From: Glycocaulis profundi
GTDB taxonomy: Bacteria; Pseudomonadota; Alphaproteobacteria; Caulobacterales; Maricaulaceae
Assembly (NCBI GenBank): GCA_007050995.1
Contig: VJOU01000008.1
Span: 1-64,000 of the forward strand
Reading direction: 5' to 3'
Length of the DNA: 64,000 nt
Below are positions 54,102 through 63,063 of the stretch, in pieces. Both the position numbers and the translations under genes were made by a program. Under the pieces are notes generated by a model. It was not told the origin of the DNA, made no database searches, and worked only from the letters and a program-made list of their open reading frames with translations. The stretch's first letter is position 1. Every line of letters begins with the position of its first letter.

Positions 54102-54865
54102 CTCTCGGCCTCGCGCATCAGGCTCATTTCATAGGTGAAGCGCTCGCCCGGATGGACTGAATCCGACAGGGCGAGGATGCGCCCGCCGGTGTCGTAATAC
54201 CGGCGGCGGGTGCGCAGGGCGGAGGCGCCCGGCTGGGCGTCCAGCGCCGCGGCCTCGCGCTCGGTCAGCGCGCCGGCGGAAATCTGCTGATCGATGCGGG
54301 CTGTGGGCACGCCCTTCTCTTTCGCGATCCAGTCGATCACCAGACCATTGAGCTCGACGAACACCTCAACGGGCGGTGAAATCTCCTTGCGCACATAGAT
54401 GTCGGTCAGCGCCAGGGGCGGCTGGCCTTCCAGGCCGCGCGTGCCGGAGATTTTGAAGAACTCTCCGCCCGGCGCGATGGAGAACCGGCGCGCGGCCGCG
54501 GCGTCCAGCGTCACGGTCTCGCTGCCCGAAGGCGAAAGCCGGGCGTCGCGGACGTAGTGCATCAGGTCGTCGACATTGCCCAGCCGCTGGGCGAAGGCGT
54601 TCTTGCTTTCGGACGCGATCACCAGCGTGCCCGCCCCGCGGCGCCGCACGATCAGACCCGCCTCCGCCAGCAGGCGCAGCGACTCGCGCACGGTGTGGCG
54701 CGACACGTTGTGCGCCTCGCACAGCATGTGCTCGGTGGGCAGCAGCTCGCCCACGGGCGGATCGCCCGCCGCGATGCGCGATTTGAGGGTCTCGGCCAGG
54801 GTGACGTAGCGCGGGGCGAGCCCGCCGCCGTCCGTCCCCTCGGGGCCGGTGGGGGTGTCGGTCAA
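54098..54865 (-). CDS. GntR-family regulator with UTRA domain (HutC type)
   Basis: The protein has 255 residues. The winged helix (about 18-85) has LAETLKSRIAAGDPPVGELLPTE and NVSRHTVRESLRLLAEAGLI. The UTRA ligand domain (about 110-250) has IYVRKEISPPVEVFVELNG. The start is TTG 54865: GGAG lies 8 bases upstream, and no ATG or GTG occurs before the DNA-binding domain is lost. The effector is unknown; it might act on the divergent folP or on genes elsewhere. Confidence 0.88.
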   Translation of the reverse strand: MTDTPTGPEGTDGGGLAPRYVTLAETLKSRIAAGDPPVGELLPTEHMLCEAHNVSRHTVRESLRLLAEAGLIVRRRGAGTLVIASESKNAFAQRLGNVDDLMHYVRDARLSPSGSETVTLDAAAARRFSIAPGGEFFKISGTRGLEGQPPLALTDIYVRKEISPPVEVFVELNGLVIDWIAKEKGVPTARIDQQISAGALTEREAAALDAQPGASALRTRRRYYDTGGRILALSDSVHPGERFTYEMSLMREAES

Positions 54866-54981
54866 GATCGTGTCTCCACGAGAGAATGAGAATTTGTCCG
54901 TTCTTTAGCACACCATGCGGACGGCTCCACCTTCGCGGGCGCCCGCTTGACGGCCCGCCCCCCGCGGCCCATCACCGCGAC

Positions 54982-55794
54982 ATGACCAGAGCGCCCGCCC
55001 GCCCCCGCGTCATGGGGATCGTGAACCTGACCCCGGATTCCTTCTCCGACGGCGGCCTGCACGCCGGCGCGGAGGCGGGGCTGGCCCATGCGCTCAGGCT
55101 CGCGGCCGAGGGCGCGGACATTCTCGACATCGGCGGGGAGAGCACCCGCCCCGGCGCCGCGCCGGTCAGCGCGGCGGACGAGATGGCCCGCGTCCTGCCC
55201 GTGATCGAGGCTCTGGGCCATCAGGCGCCCGGCTTGCGCCTGTCCATCGACACCATGAAGCCCGCCGTCGTCGAAGCCGCGGTTCAGGCGGGCGCGTGGA
55301 TGTGGAACGACGTGACCGCGCTGGCCGCCGACGGCGCGCCCGGGACCGCGGCCCGGCTGGGCTGCGCGGTCTGCCTGATGCACATGAAGGGCGAGCCGCG
55401 CACCATGCAGGACGCGCCCGCCTATGACGACGTGGCGGCGGAGGTCGAGGCCTTCCTTCTGGCCCGCGCCGAAGCGGCGATGCGGGCGGGGGTGGCGCGG
55501 GAGAAGATCTGGCTCGATCCGGGCATCGGGTTCGGCAAGACCGTCGCGCACAATCTCGATCTCATCCGAGCCCTGCCCCGGCTGGGCTCCCATGGCTTCC
55601 CGATCCTGTTCGGCGCCTCGCGCAAGCGCTTCATCGGCGCGCTGGACGGCGACGCCCCCGCCGACGCCCGGCTGGGCGGCTCCATCGCCGCGGCGCTGGC
55701 CGCCGCGCGCGCGGGCGCGGACATCGTGCGCGTCCATGACGTGCGCGAGACCGTGCAGGCGCTGACCGTGCAGGCGGCGATCAGCGCGTCCTGA
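54982..55794 (+). CDS. folP: Dihydropteroate synthase
   Basis: A TIM barrel of 270 residues. VMGIVNLTPDSFSDGG, ILDIGGESTRPGA, LSIDTMKP and GASRKRFIGAL are the substrate loops. It joins pterin pyrophosphate and p-aminobenzoate for folate and is the sulfonamide target. No good ribosome site is seen before ATG 54982, so a weak or leaderless start is possible. A frame extends upstream but is not conserved. Confidence 0.94.
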   Translation: MTRAPARPRVMGIVNLTPDSFSDGGLHAGAEAGLAHALRLAAEGADILDIGGESTRPGAAPVSAADEMARVLPVIEALGHQAPGLRLSIDTMKPAVVEAAVQAGAWMWNDVTALAADGAPGTAARLGCAVCLMHMKGEPRTMQDAPAYDDVAAEVEAFLLARAEAAMRAGVAREKIWLDPGIGFGKTVAHNLDLIRALPRLGSHGFPILFGASRKRFIGALDGDAPADARLGGSIAAALAAARAGADIVRVHDVRETVQALTVQAAISAS

Positions 55795-55828
55795 CGGTTT
55801 GAATTTGCCCCGCCCCGGCGCGAAGCGC

Positions 55829-55951
55829 CGCAAGCGCGACCGCGCGCCCGCAGCGCAGCGAGGAAACCTGAGAAACCGGGCCGCAGGCCCGCAAGGCCGA
55901 CCGGCCGCCCGCGCCTATGCGCGGAACCGACGCCCCGTAGGGGCGGAGGAC
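55829..55951 (-). repeat. Dispersed repeat B, copy 2 (inverted)
   Basis: Read on the minus strand, this element matches copy 1 at 41354-41503 over its first 65 and last 30 bases, with a shorter middle. It fills most of the 167-bp gap between the convergent folP and argE. The plus strand is open for about 60 codons here, but that is a by-product of high GC. Confidence 0.75.
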
Positions 55952-55961
55952 AGGATAATGT

Positions 55962-57119
55962 CTAAACGCTCAATCTCGCTTCCAGCGTCTTCATGAACGC
56001 CATGCACTGGTCGAGTTGGGCGATCTCCACGAACTCGTCGGGCTGGTGCGCCTGGACGATGGAGCCCGGTCCGCAGATCACCGCGCTCATCCCGCCGTCC
56101 TGGAACTGGCCGCCCTCGGTGCCGTAGGCGACCACGCGCGGGGCGTTGTCTCCGGTCAGGGCGCGGGCCAGCGTCTCGGCTTCCCCCTCGTGTTCGGGCC
56201 GCAGGGGGGGCACGTTCGACATCACCGTGACCTCGACCCGGGCGTCCGGCGCGGTGCGGCGCATCTCCGCCTCGACCTCGGCCGCCTTCTCCATCAGCCG
56301 CCGTCCCAGACCCGGCCCGTCATCCCACGGCGCGGGGCGCATCAGGGCCTCGAACCAGGCGTGACGGGCGAGGATGTTGACCGCTGAACCGCCGCCGAAA
56401 CGGCCCACGGTCATCGTGCCGAAAGGCGGATCGAACGGGCTGTCGGCGGGCGCGGCCTCTTTCAGGCGGCGCGATTCCTCGACGATGAAATGCATCAGCG
56501 TGACGGCGTGGGTCGTCGCGCAGGCGCCGTCATTGACCAGGCTGGAATGGGCCTCCTTGCCGTGCAGCTCCACCCGGACCGAGAACAGGCCCTTGTGGCC
56601 GGTGACCACCTTCATGTCGGTGGGCTCGCCCACGATCACGCAGGAGGGCCGCGGATGGCCCGCCGCCATCGCCGCGATCATCGACGGCGCGCCCAGACAG
56701 CCCACCTCCTCGTCGTAGGAGAAGGCGAAATGCACGGGGCGTTTCAGACCGGCCTTCGCGAAGCCGGGCGCGGCGGCCAGCGCGCAGGCGAGGAAGCCCT
56801 TCATGTCGCATGAGCCGCGGGCGTAGAGCCGCCCGTCGCGCTCGGTCAGCGTGAAGGGGTCGGTGGACCAGTCCTGCCCGTCCACCGGCACCACGTCGGT
56901 ATGGCCCGACAGGACCACGCCGCCATCGACCTCAGGCCCGATGACGGCGTGCAGATTGGCCTTGGCGCCGTCCGGGCTGGCGATGCGTTCGCACCGCGCG
57001 CCCAGGGCGGCCAGCCGGTCCTCCACCCACCCGATCAGCTCCAGATTGGAGTTGCGCGAGGTGGTGTCGAACGCGACCAGCTCGGCCAGGATGTCCCGCG
57101 CTGAGGCGTTATTCGCCAT
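55962..57119 (-). CDS. argE: Acetylornithine deacetylase
   Basis: The protein has 385 residues and is of the M20 family. Zinc ligands lie in LSGHTDVVPVDG and ARGSCDMKGF; the catalytic Glu is in FSYDEEVGCLG; the ArgE-type segments IVGEPTDMKVVTGHKGLFS and YGTEGGQFQDGG follow. It releases ornithine in arginine synthesis. The start overlaps the end of the upstream FKBP gene by 11 bp, so they are probably expressed together. Confidence 0.92.
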   Translation of the reverse strand: MANNASARDILAELVAFDTTSRNSNLELIGWVEDRLAALGARCERIASPDGAKANLHAVIGPEVDGGVVLSGHTDVVPVDGQDWSTDPFTLTERDGRLYARGSCDMKGFLACALAAAPGFAKAGLKRPVHFAFSYDEEVGCLGAPSMIAAMAAGHPRPSCVIVGEPTDMKVVTGHKGLFSVRVELHGKEAHSSLVNDGACATTHAVTLMHFIVEESRRLKEAAPADSPFDPPFGTMTVGRFGGGSAVNILARHAWFEALMRPAPWDDGPGLGRRLMEKAAEVEAEMRRTAPDARVEVTVMSNVPPLRPEHEGEAETLARALTGDNAPRVVAYGTEGGQFQDGGMSAVICGPGSIVQAHQPDEFVEIAQLDQCMAFMKTLEARLSV

Positions 57120-57801
57120 TCGCGTCCCGCTGGGGCAGGCCCAGCAGCTCCATGCGGAAGATCAGCGCCGAGTTCGGGCCGATGGGGCCGCCCGGCGTGC
57201 CCTGCTCGCCATAGGCGAGGTCGGGGTGCAGGAACAGGGTCCAGGTCTCGCCCTCGCGGATCTGGCCCAGCGCCTCGACCCAGCCGGGGATCAGACGGTC
57301 GGACGGGAAAACGGCCGGAGCGCCGCGCTCGAAGGAGCTGTCGAACACCGTGCCGTCCAGAAGGCGGCCTTCATAATGGACCTCGACCAGCTCGCCGCGC
57401 CCCGGCGTGCGGGCGTTGTCCCCGGCGGCCTCGTCGATGCGGAACTGCAGGCCCGAAGGCAGGGTGAAGACGCAGGTCTCGCCGGTGTTGGCCTCGAGGA
57501 AGGCCTCGGCCTGGCGCAGGTTGAAGTCGGCGGGCGCCTCGTCCTCGTCGCGCTCCTCGGCGGCCCATTCGGGGAAGCCGTCATCGCCGCCCTCGCAGGC
57601 GCGGGCTTCAGCGACCGTGGGGTTTTCCTCGGCCACTTCGGGTTCGGGCGCGGGCTGAGGCTCGGGCGCCGGGTCGGCGGCGGGCGCGGCTTCGCCGTTG
57701 GCGGCGGGGGCGGGCGCTTCGTCGGCGGGCGGGGTCTCGCCGCAGGCGGCGAGCGCCAGGGCGAGCGCGGAGGCGGAGGCGGCGGCGAAAAGTCGGGTCA
57801 T
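57109..57801 (-). CDS. FKBP-type peptidyl-prolyl isomerase, predicted lipoprotein
   Basis: The product has 230 residues. The lipobox LAAC gives Cys20, followed by a Pro/Ala/Glu-rich linker to about residue 65. The FKBP domain covers about 130-225: VEVHYEGRLLDGTVFDSSFERG, LIPGWVEALGQIREGETWTLFL and LAYGEQGTPGGPIGPNSALIF. It helps fold envelope proteins. ATG 57801 is chosen because it gives the signal peptide. The 3' end overlaps argE by 11 bp. Confidence 0.9.
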   Translation of the reverse strand: MTRLFAAASASALALALAACGETPPADEAPAPAANGEAAPAADPAPEPQPAPEPEVAEENPTVAEARACEGGDDGFPEWAAEERDEDEAPADFNLRQAEAFLEANTGETCVFTLPSGLQFRIDEAAGDNARTPGRGELVEVHYEGRLLDGTVFDSSFERGAPAVFPSDRLIPGWVEALGQIREGETWTLFLHPDLAYGEQGTPGGPIGPNSALIFRMELLGLPQRDANGE

Positions 57802-57913
57802 GCGGGCGGTTCCTGTGTCCTCGAGCCCCTCGGCTCGTCGCGCACACAATAGAAAGGCGCGGCGCGGGGGTCGAGCCCCGCGCCGCGCCCTCATGCCTGC
57901 ATCGTCTCCGGCG

Positions 57914-59845
57914 TCAGTCCAGATCGAGGATGTCGCGCAGGAACATGGTCTCCGCCTCGCGCTGGAAGTCCTGGTTGGACTGCCGGGCGAAGCCGTGGCC
58001 CTCGTCCAGCGCCAGCAGGTACCACGGGTCGGCGCCCGCCTCGCGGACGGCCTGCAGGATCTGCTCGGCCTCGGAGGTGGGCACGCGCGGATCGTTGTCG
58101 CCCTGGATGATGAAGAGCGGGGCGGTGATCCGGTCGGCCTGGTTGGCCGGCGCGATCTCCTCGAGGAAGGCGCGCATCTCCGGGTCGCGCTCGTCGCCAT
58201 ACTCGGCCCGGCGCAGGTCCTGACGATAACCGGCGGTGTTCTCCAGGAAGGTGACGAAGTTGGAGATGCCCACGATGTTCACGCCGCCCGCCAACCGGTC
58301 GGAATAGTGCACCAGCGAGGCCAGCACCATGTAGCCGCCGTAAGAGCCGCCATAGACCACGACGCGGTCGGAATCGAGATCATCCTGGGTTCCGATCCAG
58401 TCGAGCAGGGCGCCGATGTCGCGCACCGAATCCTCGCGCTTCATCGCGTTGTCGAGATTGACGTATTCATTGCCGTAGCCCGACGAGCCGCGCACGTTCG
58501 GCACCACCACCGCGAGACCCAGCTCGTTGATCCAGTACTGGAAGGCGGAGCTGAAGCCGGGACGGGCCTGGGATTCGGGGCCGCCGTGGATGGACACGAT
58601 CACCGGGTGGGGACCCTCGCCCTCGGGCCGGTAGACGAAGGCGGGCACGTCCAGCCCGTCGAAGCTCTCATAGCTGATCAGCTCGGGATCGTTGAAACGG
58701 CTGGTGTCCAGCCCGCCCACTTCCGATTCCGTCCAGCGCACGAGGTCGCCGGAGTTCAGGTCATAGGTCCACGCGTCGCCCGGCGAGGAGGCCGAAGTCT
58801 GGGTGAAGCCGATGCGGCTCCCGTCGGGGCTGAAGGTGATGCCGCCCACGATGCCGATGGGCAGGTCCGGCGCCGTGCGCGCCTCGCCGGTCGCCGTGTC
58901 GACGATGTGCAGCTCGGACACCCCGCCCGCGTTTATGGCGTAGGCGATGGTCGACCCGTCCGGGGACAGGTCCATGGACTGCACGTCCCAATCATGCTCG
59001 GCGATCACCCGCTTGTCGCCGCTCTCCAGATCGATCTCCATGATCCGGCGGAATTCCGAGCCCTCGTCGGTCACGACGATGAGGCTGTTTCCGTCCGCGG
59101 AGAAGGTCGCGCCGCCATAGGCGACCTCTTCGTCTGGGTTGACCTGACTCAGCGCGCCGCTGTCCAGATCGAGCAGGAACAGGTCGGTGCGGTTGATCGA
59201 GACATAGCGCCCGATCAGGACCGTCTCGCCATCGGGCGACCAGTCCGCCGGGCTCATGGCGCCGTCGCCCTCGAGGATCACGCGAGCGCTGGCCGGATCT
59301 GAGGGATCGGCGGCGTGAAGGGTGTAGTCCGCGTCGTCCCAGCCCGCCGAGGCCCACGCCACCTGCGCGCCGTCGCGCGAGAAGGTCAGGCCCTGATTGC
59401 GCGTGCCTTCTTCGGTGAACCGCACCGCCTCGGCGCTGCGCGTGTCGAACAGGAAGCCCTGGAAATATTCGTCCCCGCCCACGTCGCGGGTGAACATGAT
59501 GTAGTCCGAGCCGTCCGGCCGGGCCGTGGTCCCGCCCACGCGCTCGTCATAGAAGGTGATCTGGCGGCGCATGCCCATCGGGTCGGCCACGTGGTGGACC
59601 TGGGCGGTCTCGCCGAACCGGGTGGAGATGTAGATGCCGCCGTCGGGCGCGAAGTCCGCGAAGCCCGCCGAGCGGACGTTCTGGTACTGGCGCAGCCGCT
59701 CGCGCACCTCGCCGGGGATCTCGGGGATGTTCTCCATCACCAGATTGCCGCGCGTGACGCGCTCGGGCCCGTCCTGGGCGGCGGCTGTGGCGGTGAAGCC
59801 GATGGCGAGCGCGGCGGCGGCCGCGGCCGTGGCGGTGCGGATCAT
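57914..59845 (-). CDS. S9-family (acylaminoacyl/DPP-type) serine peptidase, exported
   Basis: The protein has 643 residues. A signal peptide ends near ATAAAQ. A beta-propeller with Tol/WD-like repeats (SPDGETVLIGRY, SPDGSTIAYAI, SPDGSRIGFTQ) leads to the hydrolase: IVSIHGGPESQARP, the nucleophile in VVYGGSYGGYMVL, the Asp in QGDNDPRVPTSEAE and the His in DEGHGFA. It trims peptides in the periplasm. ATG 59845 has GGGGA upstream. It follows the M16 gene across a terminator. Confidence 0.92.
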   Translation of the reverse strand: MIRTATAAAAAALAIGFTATAAAQDGPERVTRGNLVMENIPEIPGEVRERLRQYQNVRSAGFADFAPDGGIYISTRFGETAQVHHVADPMGMRRQITFYDERVGGTTARPDGSDYIMFTRDVGGDEYFQGFLFDTRSAEAVRFTEEGTRNQGLTFSRDGAQVAWASAGWDDADYTLHAADPSDPASARVILEGDGAMSPADWSPDGETVLIGRYVSINRTDLFLLDLDSGALSQVNPDEEVAYGGATFSADGNSLIVVTDEGSEFRRIMEIDLESGDKRVIAEHDWDVQSMDLSPDGSTIAYAINAGGVSELHIVDTATGEARTAPDLPIGIVGGITFSPDGSRIGFTQTSASSPGDAWTYDLNSGDLVRWTESEVGGLDTSRFNDPELISYESFDGLDVPAFVYRPEGEGPHPVIVSIHGGPESQARPGFSSAFQYWINELGLAVVVPNVRGSSGYGNEYVNLDNAMKREDSVRDIGALLDWIGTQDDLDSDRVVVYGGSYGGYMVLASLVHYSDRLAGGVNIVGISNFVTFLENTAGYRQDLRRAEYGDERDPEMRAFLEEIAPANQADRITAPLFIIQGDNDPRVPTSEAEQILQAVREAGADPWYLLALDEGHGFARQSNQDFQREAETMFLRDILDLD

Positions 59846-59884
59846 GTCATTCCCCGGTTCTGCTGGTTTTCCAAGCCCATGATG

Positions 59885-59923
59885 AAAGCCCCGTCCGGCA
59901 CTCACAAGGCCGGACGGGGCTTT
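59885..59923 (-). terminator. Terminator between the M16 and S9 peptidase genes
   Basis: A perfect 15-bp stem (AAAGCCCCGTCCGGC / GCCGGACGGGGCTTT) with a 9-base loop lies 31 bp after the M16 stop. The T-run on the minus strand is short (TTTCATC), so some read-through is possible. Confidence 0.75.
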
Positions 59924-59953
59924 GGCCGTTCACGAAAGGTCTATCTCGGTCGC

Positions 59954-62900
59954 TCAGCCGTCTTCGCCGGGCTCCGTCCCGTCCGCGGATTGAGCGTCGT
60001 CACCGGCTCCGCCGGACGTCGCGGCCGACGCCGGGATGATGGAGACGCGGAAAGCCCGGTCCAAGTTCAGATAGGCTGCGGCCAGCTCGCCGATCTCCTC
60101 GACCGTCACGTCCATGTAGTCGTCGCGGGCGGTGCGGATGCGGTCGAGACGGTCGGGCCGCTCCTGCGAGCGGGCCAGCGAGCCGACCCACCACGGATTG
60201 CTCTCCCGGTTCTGGCTCAGCCGCTCGAGCAGCGGCTGGCGGGCGCGCAGCAGCTCGTCCTCGTCGATCCGGCCCTCGGCCATGTCGGCGGCCAGCTCCT
60301 CGGCGATGCCGTACATGCGCGGCACGTCCGACAGATCCACGTCCAGCCCCGCCCACAGGAAACCGTAGCCCTCGTACACGTCGGACGCCTGGCTCTGCAC
60401 GATGGGCGAATAGGTGGCGCTCTCGCGCTCGCGGAAGCGCTCGATGGCCTTGAGGTTGAACACCTGTCCCATCAGGTCCAGCGCCCGCGCCCGGCGGACG
60501 TCGATGCCGTCGGTGGTGGGCCAGTAGATGTTCGCCATGCCCTGATCGGGCTGGCCGTTGAAGGTCACCGTGACCGGCTCGGCGTTCCCGTCGGGGAAGC
60601 GGACCTCGCGGTTCTCCTCATAGACCGGCCAGGTCTCGTCTCGTTCGGGCAGCGCGCCGAACGTGGCCGCGACCACTTCGGCGGCGCGTTCGGGGTCGAT
60701 GTCGCCCACGATGGTGATCTCGACCGGGGCGCGCTCCAGCGCCTCGGCGAGCATCTGGCGGGCATGGTCCATGGTGAAGGCGTCCAGCTCCTCGCGGGTG
60801 GGGAAGCCCCAGCGCGGATCGCCCTCGCGCAGCAGCCGGCTGACCCGGTTGACCGCGACCTGGAGGGCCTGGGCGTTCTGGCCCCGGCGCAGCTCCTCGG
60901 CGATGGCGCGGAACTGGACCAGCCCGTCCTCGCGCCAGCCCGGCGCGGTCATGAAGGCGGCCAGCACCTGCATCTGCAGCTCGAAATCCTCCGGCGTGGT
61001 GGCGCTGGAGAAGAAGAAGCTGTCCGCGCCCACGCCCAGCCCGTAGCCGACCGAGCGGCCCGCGAAGATGCGCTGCAGATCGTCGCGGTCATGGGCTTCA
61101 AGTCCGCCGCCGCCGAACACCGCGCCCAGAATGGTGCCTGCCGCGGCGGTGGGCTGCGGGGTGAGGTCGCCCGCGCCGAAATCGGCCCGGATCCGGATGG
61201 TGTTGTCCTCGAAATCGGTCTGCTTGACGCTCAGGCGCACGCCGTTGGCGAAGGCGAAGCGCTCCACCTCGAGATCGTCCACCGTGTCACGCCCGGTGAT
61301 CTCACCCGGCGTTCCGAAATCGGTGTAGGCGAACTCCAGCTCGCCGGAATCCTCGACGGCGTCCACCGGCTCGAGGGCGGCATCGGTCCAGACCGTGCGG
61401 ACCTCGTCTTCGCCGTCCTCGTGAGGCTCGTTGACCGCGACCAGCACCATGGGCGGGGCTGCGGTCCATATCTCGCGGAACGCCTCTTCGACCGCCTCCA
61501 CCGTGATCTCGTCCTCCATGGACTCGAACCATTCCAGCGCGAAACGCGGGTGGGTGAACACGCGGTCCGACAGCCAGGCCGACCAGATGGAATCGGCCAG
61601 ACGCGGGGTCTGGCGCGTGCGCGCCTGTTCGACCGAATTGCGCAGGCCGGTGCGGAGATTGGCGAGCTGCTCGTTCAGCTCGGCCTGGGTGAAGCCGTGC
61701 TCCGTCGCCCGGCGCAGCTCGTGCTCCACGACGATGAGCCCCTCGCGCCAGCGCTCGGGCGAGGACACCGCGAACAGGCCCGCCCGGTCGGCGATGCCGT
61801 AATCATTGGTGTAGCTGAGACTGGCCTGGGCCAGCGGCGAGCGGCCGGCGTTGATCTGGCTCTGGAAGCGGCGCTGGACGATGCCGTTGCCCAGGCTGCG
61901 CAGCAGGTCGGCGCGGCGGCCCTCCACCGTGTCGAGGCGCTTCGGGCCGGGCACGGCCACGTCCACGTTGATCAGGGTGAAGACTTCAGGATCGTGGAAA
62001 TAGGCGAAGCGCGGCTCGGAAGGCGCACTGAACGGACCCACGTCGACGTCGCCCGGCGCGTCGGCGGGCTGCTCCCAGGTGGAGAAGCCCTCGACCTGGC
62101 TCACTTCGAGGCCGGGAATCTCGATCTCGAACCCGTCGCGGATCATCGCCTCGACTTCATCGGCGTCGAAATCGCCCACCGCGACCAGGGTGGCCCGCTC
62201 CGGCACGTACCAGTCGCGGTAATAGGCCAGGAACTCCTCGCGCTGGACGTTGTCGATCACCTCGATCGTGCCGATGGGGCTGCGCTCGGGGATCAGGGTG
62301 CCGGGGTAGAGGAAGTTCATGTATTCCAGCCAGTAGCGCTGGATGGGCGTGTCGCGGAAGCGCATCTCGCCGCGGATGACGCCGCGCTCGCTGTCGATGG
62401 ACTCCTGAGCGGAGATGATCTCGGTGGCCGTCTCGCGCATCAGGAACAGGCCGGTCTTGAGGATCTGCTCCTCGGCGCTGGGCAGATCGAGCTGATAGCC
62501 GACCACCTCGTGGCCGGTGAAGGCGTTGGTGTCCGGGCCGAAGGCCAGGCCGTAACGCTCCAGAAGGCGGATCATCTCGCCTTCGGGCACGTTGGTGGTC
62601 CCGTTGAAGGCCATGTGCTCGAGGAAGTGGGCGACGCCCAGCTGATCCTCGGTCTCCACCATCGAGCCCGCGTTCAGCACCAGCCGCAGCGAGGCCGTGC
62701 CCGACGGGGTCGCGTTGGGCATGATCGCGTAGCGCATGCCGTTGTCCAGCACCCCGAAGCGGACGTTCTCGTCGGCGGGCACGTCGCTGGCGTCATGAGG
62801 CCATCCCTGGCCGTCCCAGACCGGTGCCTCGGCGCGGACGTCCTCGCCCGTGTCGGCGGGCGGAACGGGCTCGCTCTCAGGGCCGCACGACCACAGGGCG

Positions 62901-62962
62901 AGGGCGGATGCCCCCGCGGCAGCCGCCATCAAGAAGTGTCTGTTTGAAAAAAGCACGGCCAT
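59954..62962 (-). CDS. M16-family metallopeptidase (two-module), predicted lipoprotein
   Basis: The protein has 1002 residues. The lipobox LWSC gives Cys26. The first module holds the inverted zinc motif HFLEH (112-116) within GVAHFLEHMAFNGTTN, and the more distant Glu in the SERGVIRGE region. The second half is an inactive M16 module, as in pitrilysin-type pairs. It degrades peptides at the envelope. ATG 62962 is preferred: GGGGGTGGAG lies upstream; ATG 62977 would add five residues and has a poorer site. Confidence 0.92.
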   Translation of the reverse strand: MAVLFSNRHFLMAAAAGASALALWSCGPESEPVPPADTGEDVRAEAPVWDGQGWPHDASDVPADENVRFGVLDNGMRYAIMPNATPSGTASLRLVLNAGSMVETEDQLGVAHFLEHMAFNGTTNVPEGEMIRLLERYGLAFGPDTNAFTGHEVVGYQLDLPSAEEQILKTGLFLMRETATEIISAQESIDSERGVIRGEMRFRDTPIQRYWLEYMNFLYPGTLIPERSPIGTIEVIDNVQREEFLAYYRDWYVPERATLVAVGDFDADEVEAMIRDGFEIEIPGLEVSQVEGFSTWEQPADAPGDVDVGPFSAPSEPRFAYFHDPEVFTLINVDVAVPGPKRLDTVEGRRADLLRSLGNGIVQRRFQSQINAGRSPLAQASLSYTNDYGIADRAGLFAVSSPERWREGLIVVEHELRRATEHGFTQAELNEQLANLRTGLRNSVEQARTRQTPRLADSIWSAWLSDRVFTHPRFALEWFESMEDEITVEAVEEAFREIWTAAPPMVLVAVNEPHEDGEDEVRTVWTDAALEPVDAVEDSGELEFAYTDFGTPGEITGRDTVDDLEVERFAFANGVRLSVKQTDFEDNTIRIRADFGAGDLTPQPTAAAGTILGAVFGGGGLEAHDRDDLQRIFAGRSVGYGLGVGADSFFFSSATTPEDFELQMQVLAAFMTAPGWREDGLVQFRAIAEELRRGQNAQALQVAVNRVSRLLREGDPRWGFPTREELDAFTMDHARQMLAEALERAPVEITIVGDIDPERAAEVVAATFGALPERDETWPVYEENREVRFPDGNAEPVTVTFNGQPDQGMANIYWPTTDGIDVRRARALDLMGQVFNLKAIERFRERESATYSPIVQSQASDVYEGYGFLWAGLDVDLSDVPRMYGIAEELAADMAEGRIDEDELLRARQPLLERLSQNRESNPWWVGSLARSQERPDRLDRIRTARDDYMDVTVEEIGELAAAYLNLDRAFRVSIIPASAATSGGAGDDAQSADGTEPGEDG

Positions 62963-63063
62963 GTCTCCACCCCCCATAAACCTGTGAGGCGAAACTAAGG
63001 CAACCCCGCCTCAGGGCAAATGAATTCGCGGTCAGGCTGCTTTCCGGCAGGCGCAAGCCTTTG

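Noticed and set aside
59315-62947. Open frame of about 1210 codons on the plus strand opposite the S9C and M16 peptidase genes
   Set aside because: It is rich in Gly, His, Val and Ala without recognisable domains. It mirrors two well-supported peptidase genes and is a GC artefact.
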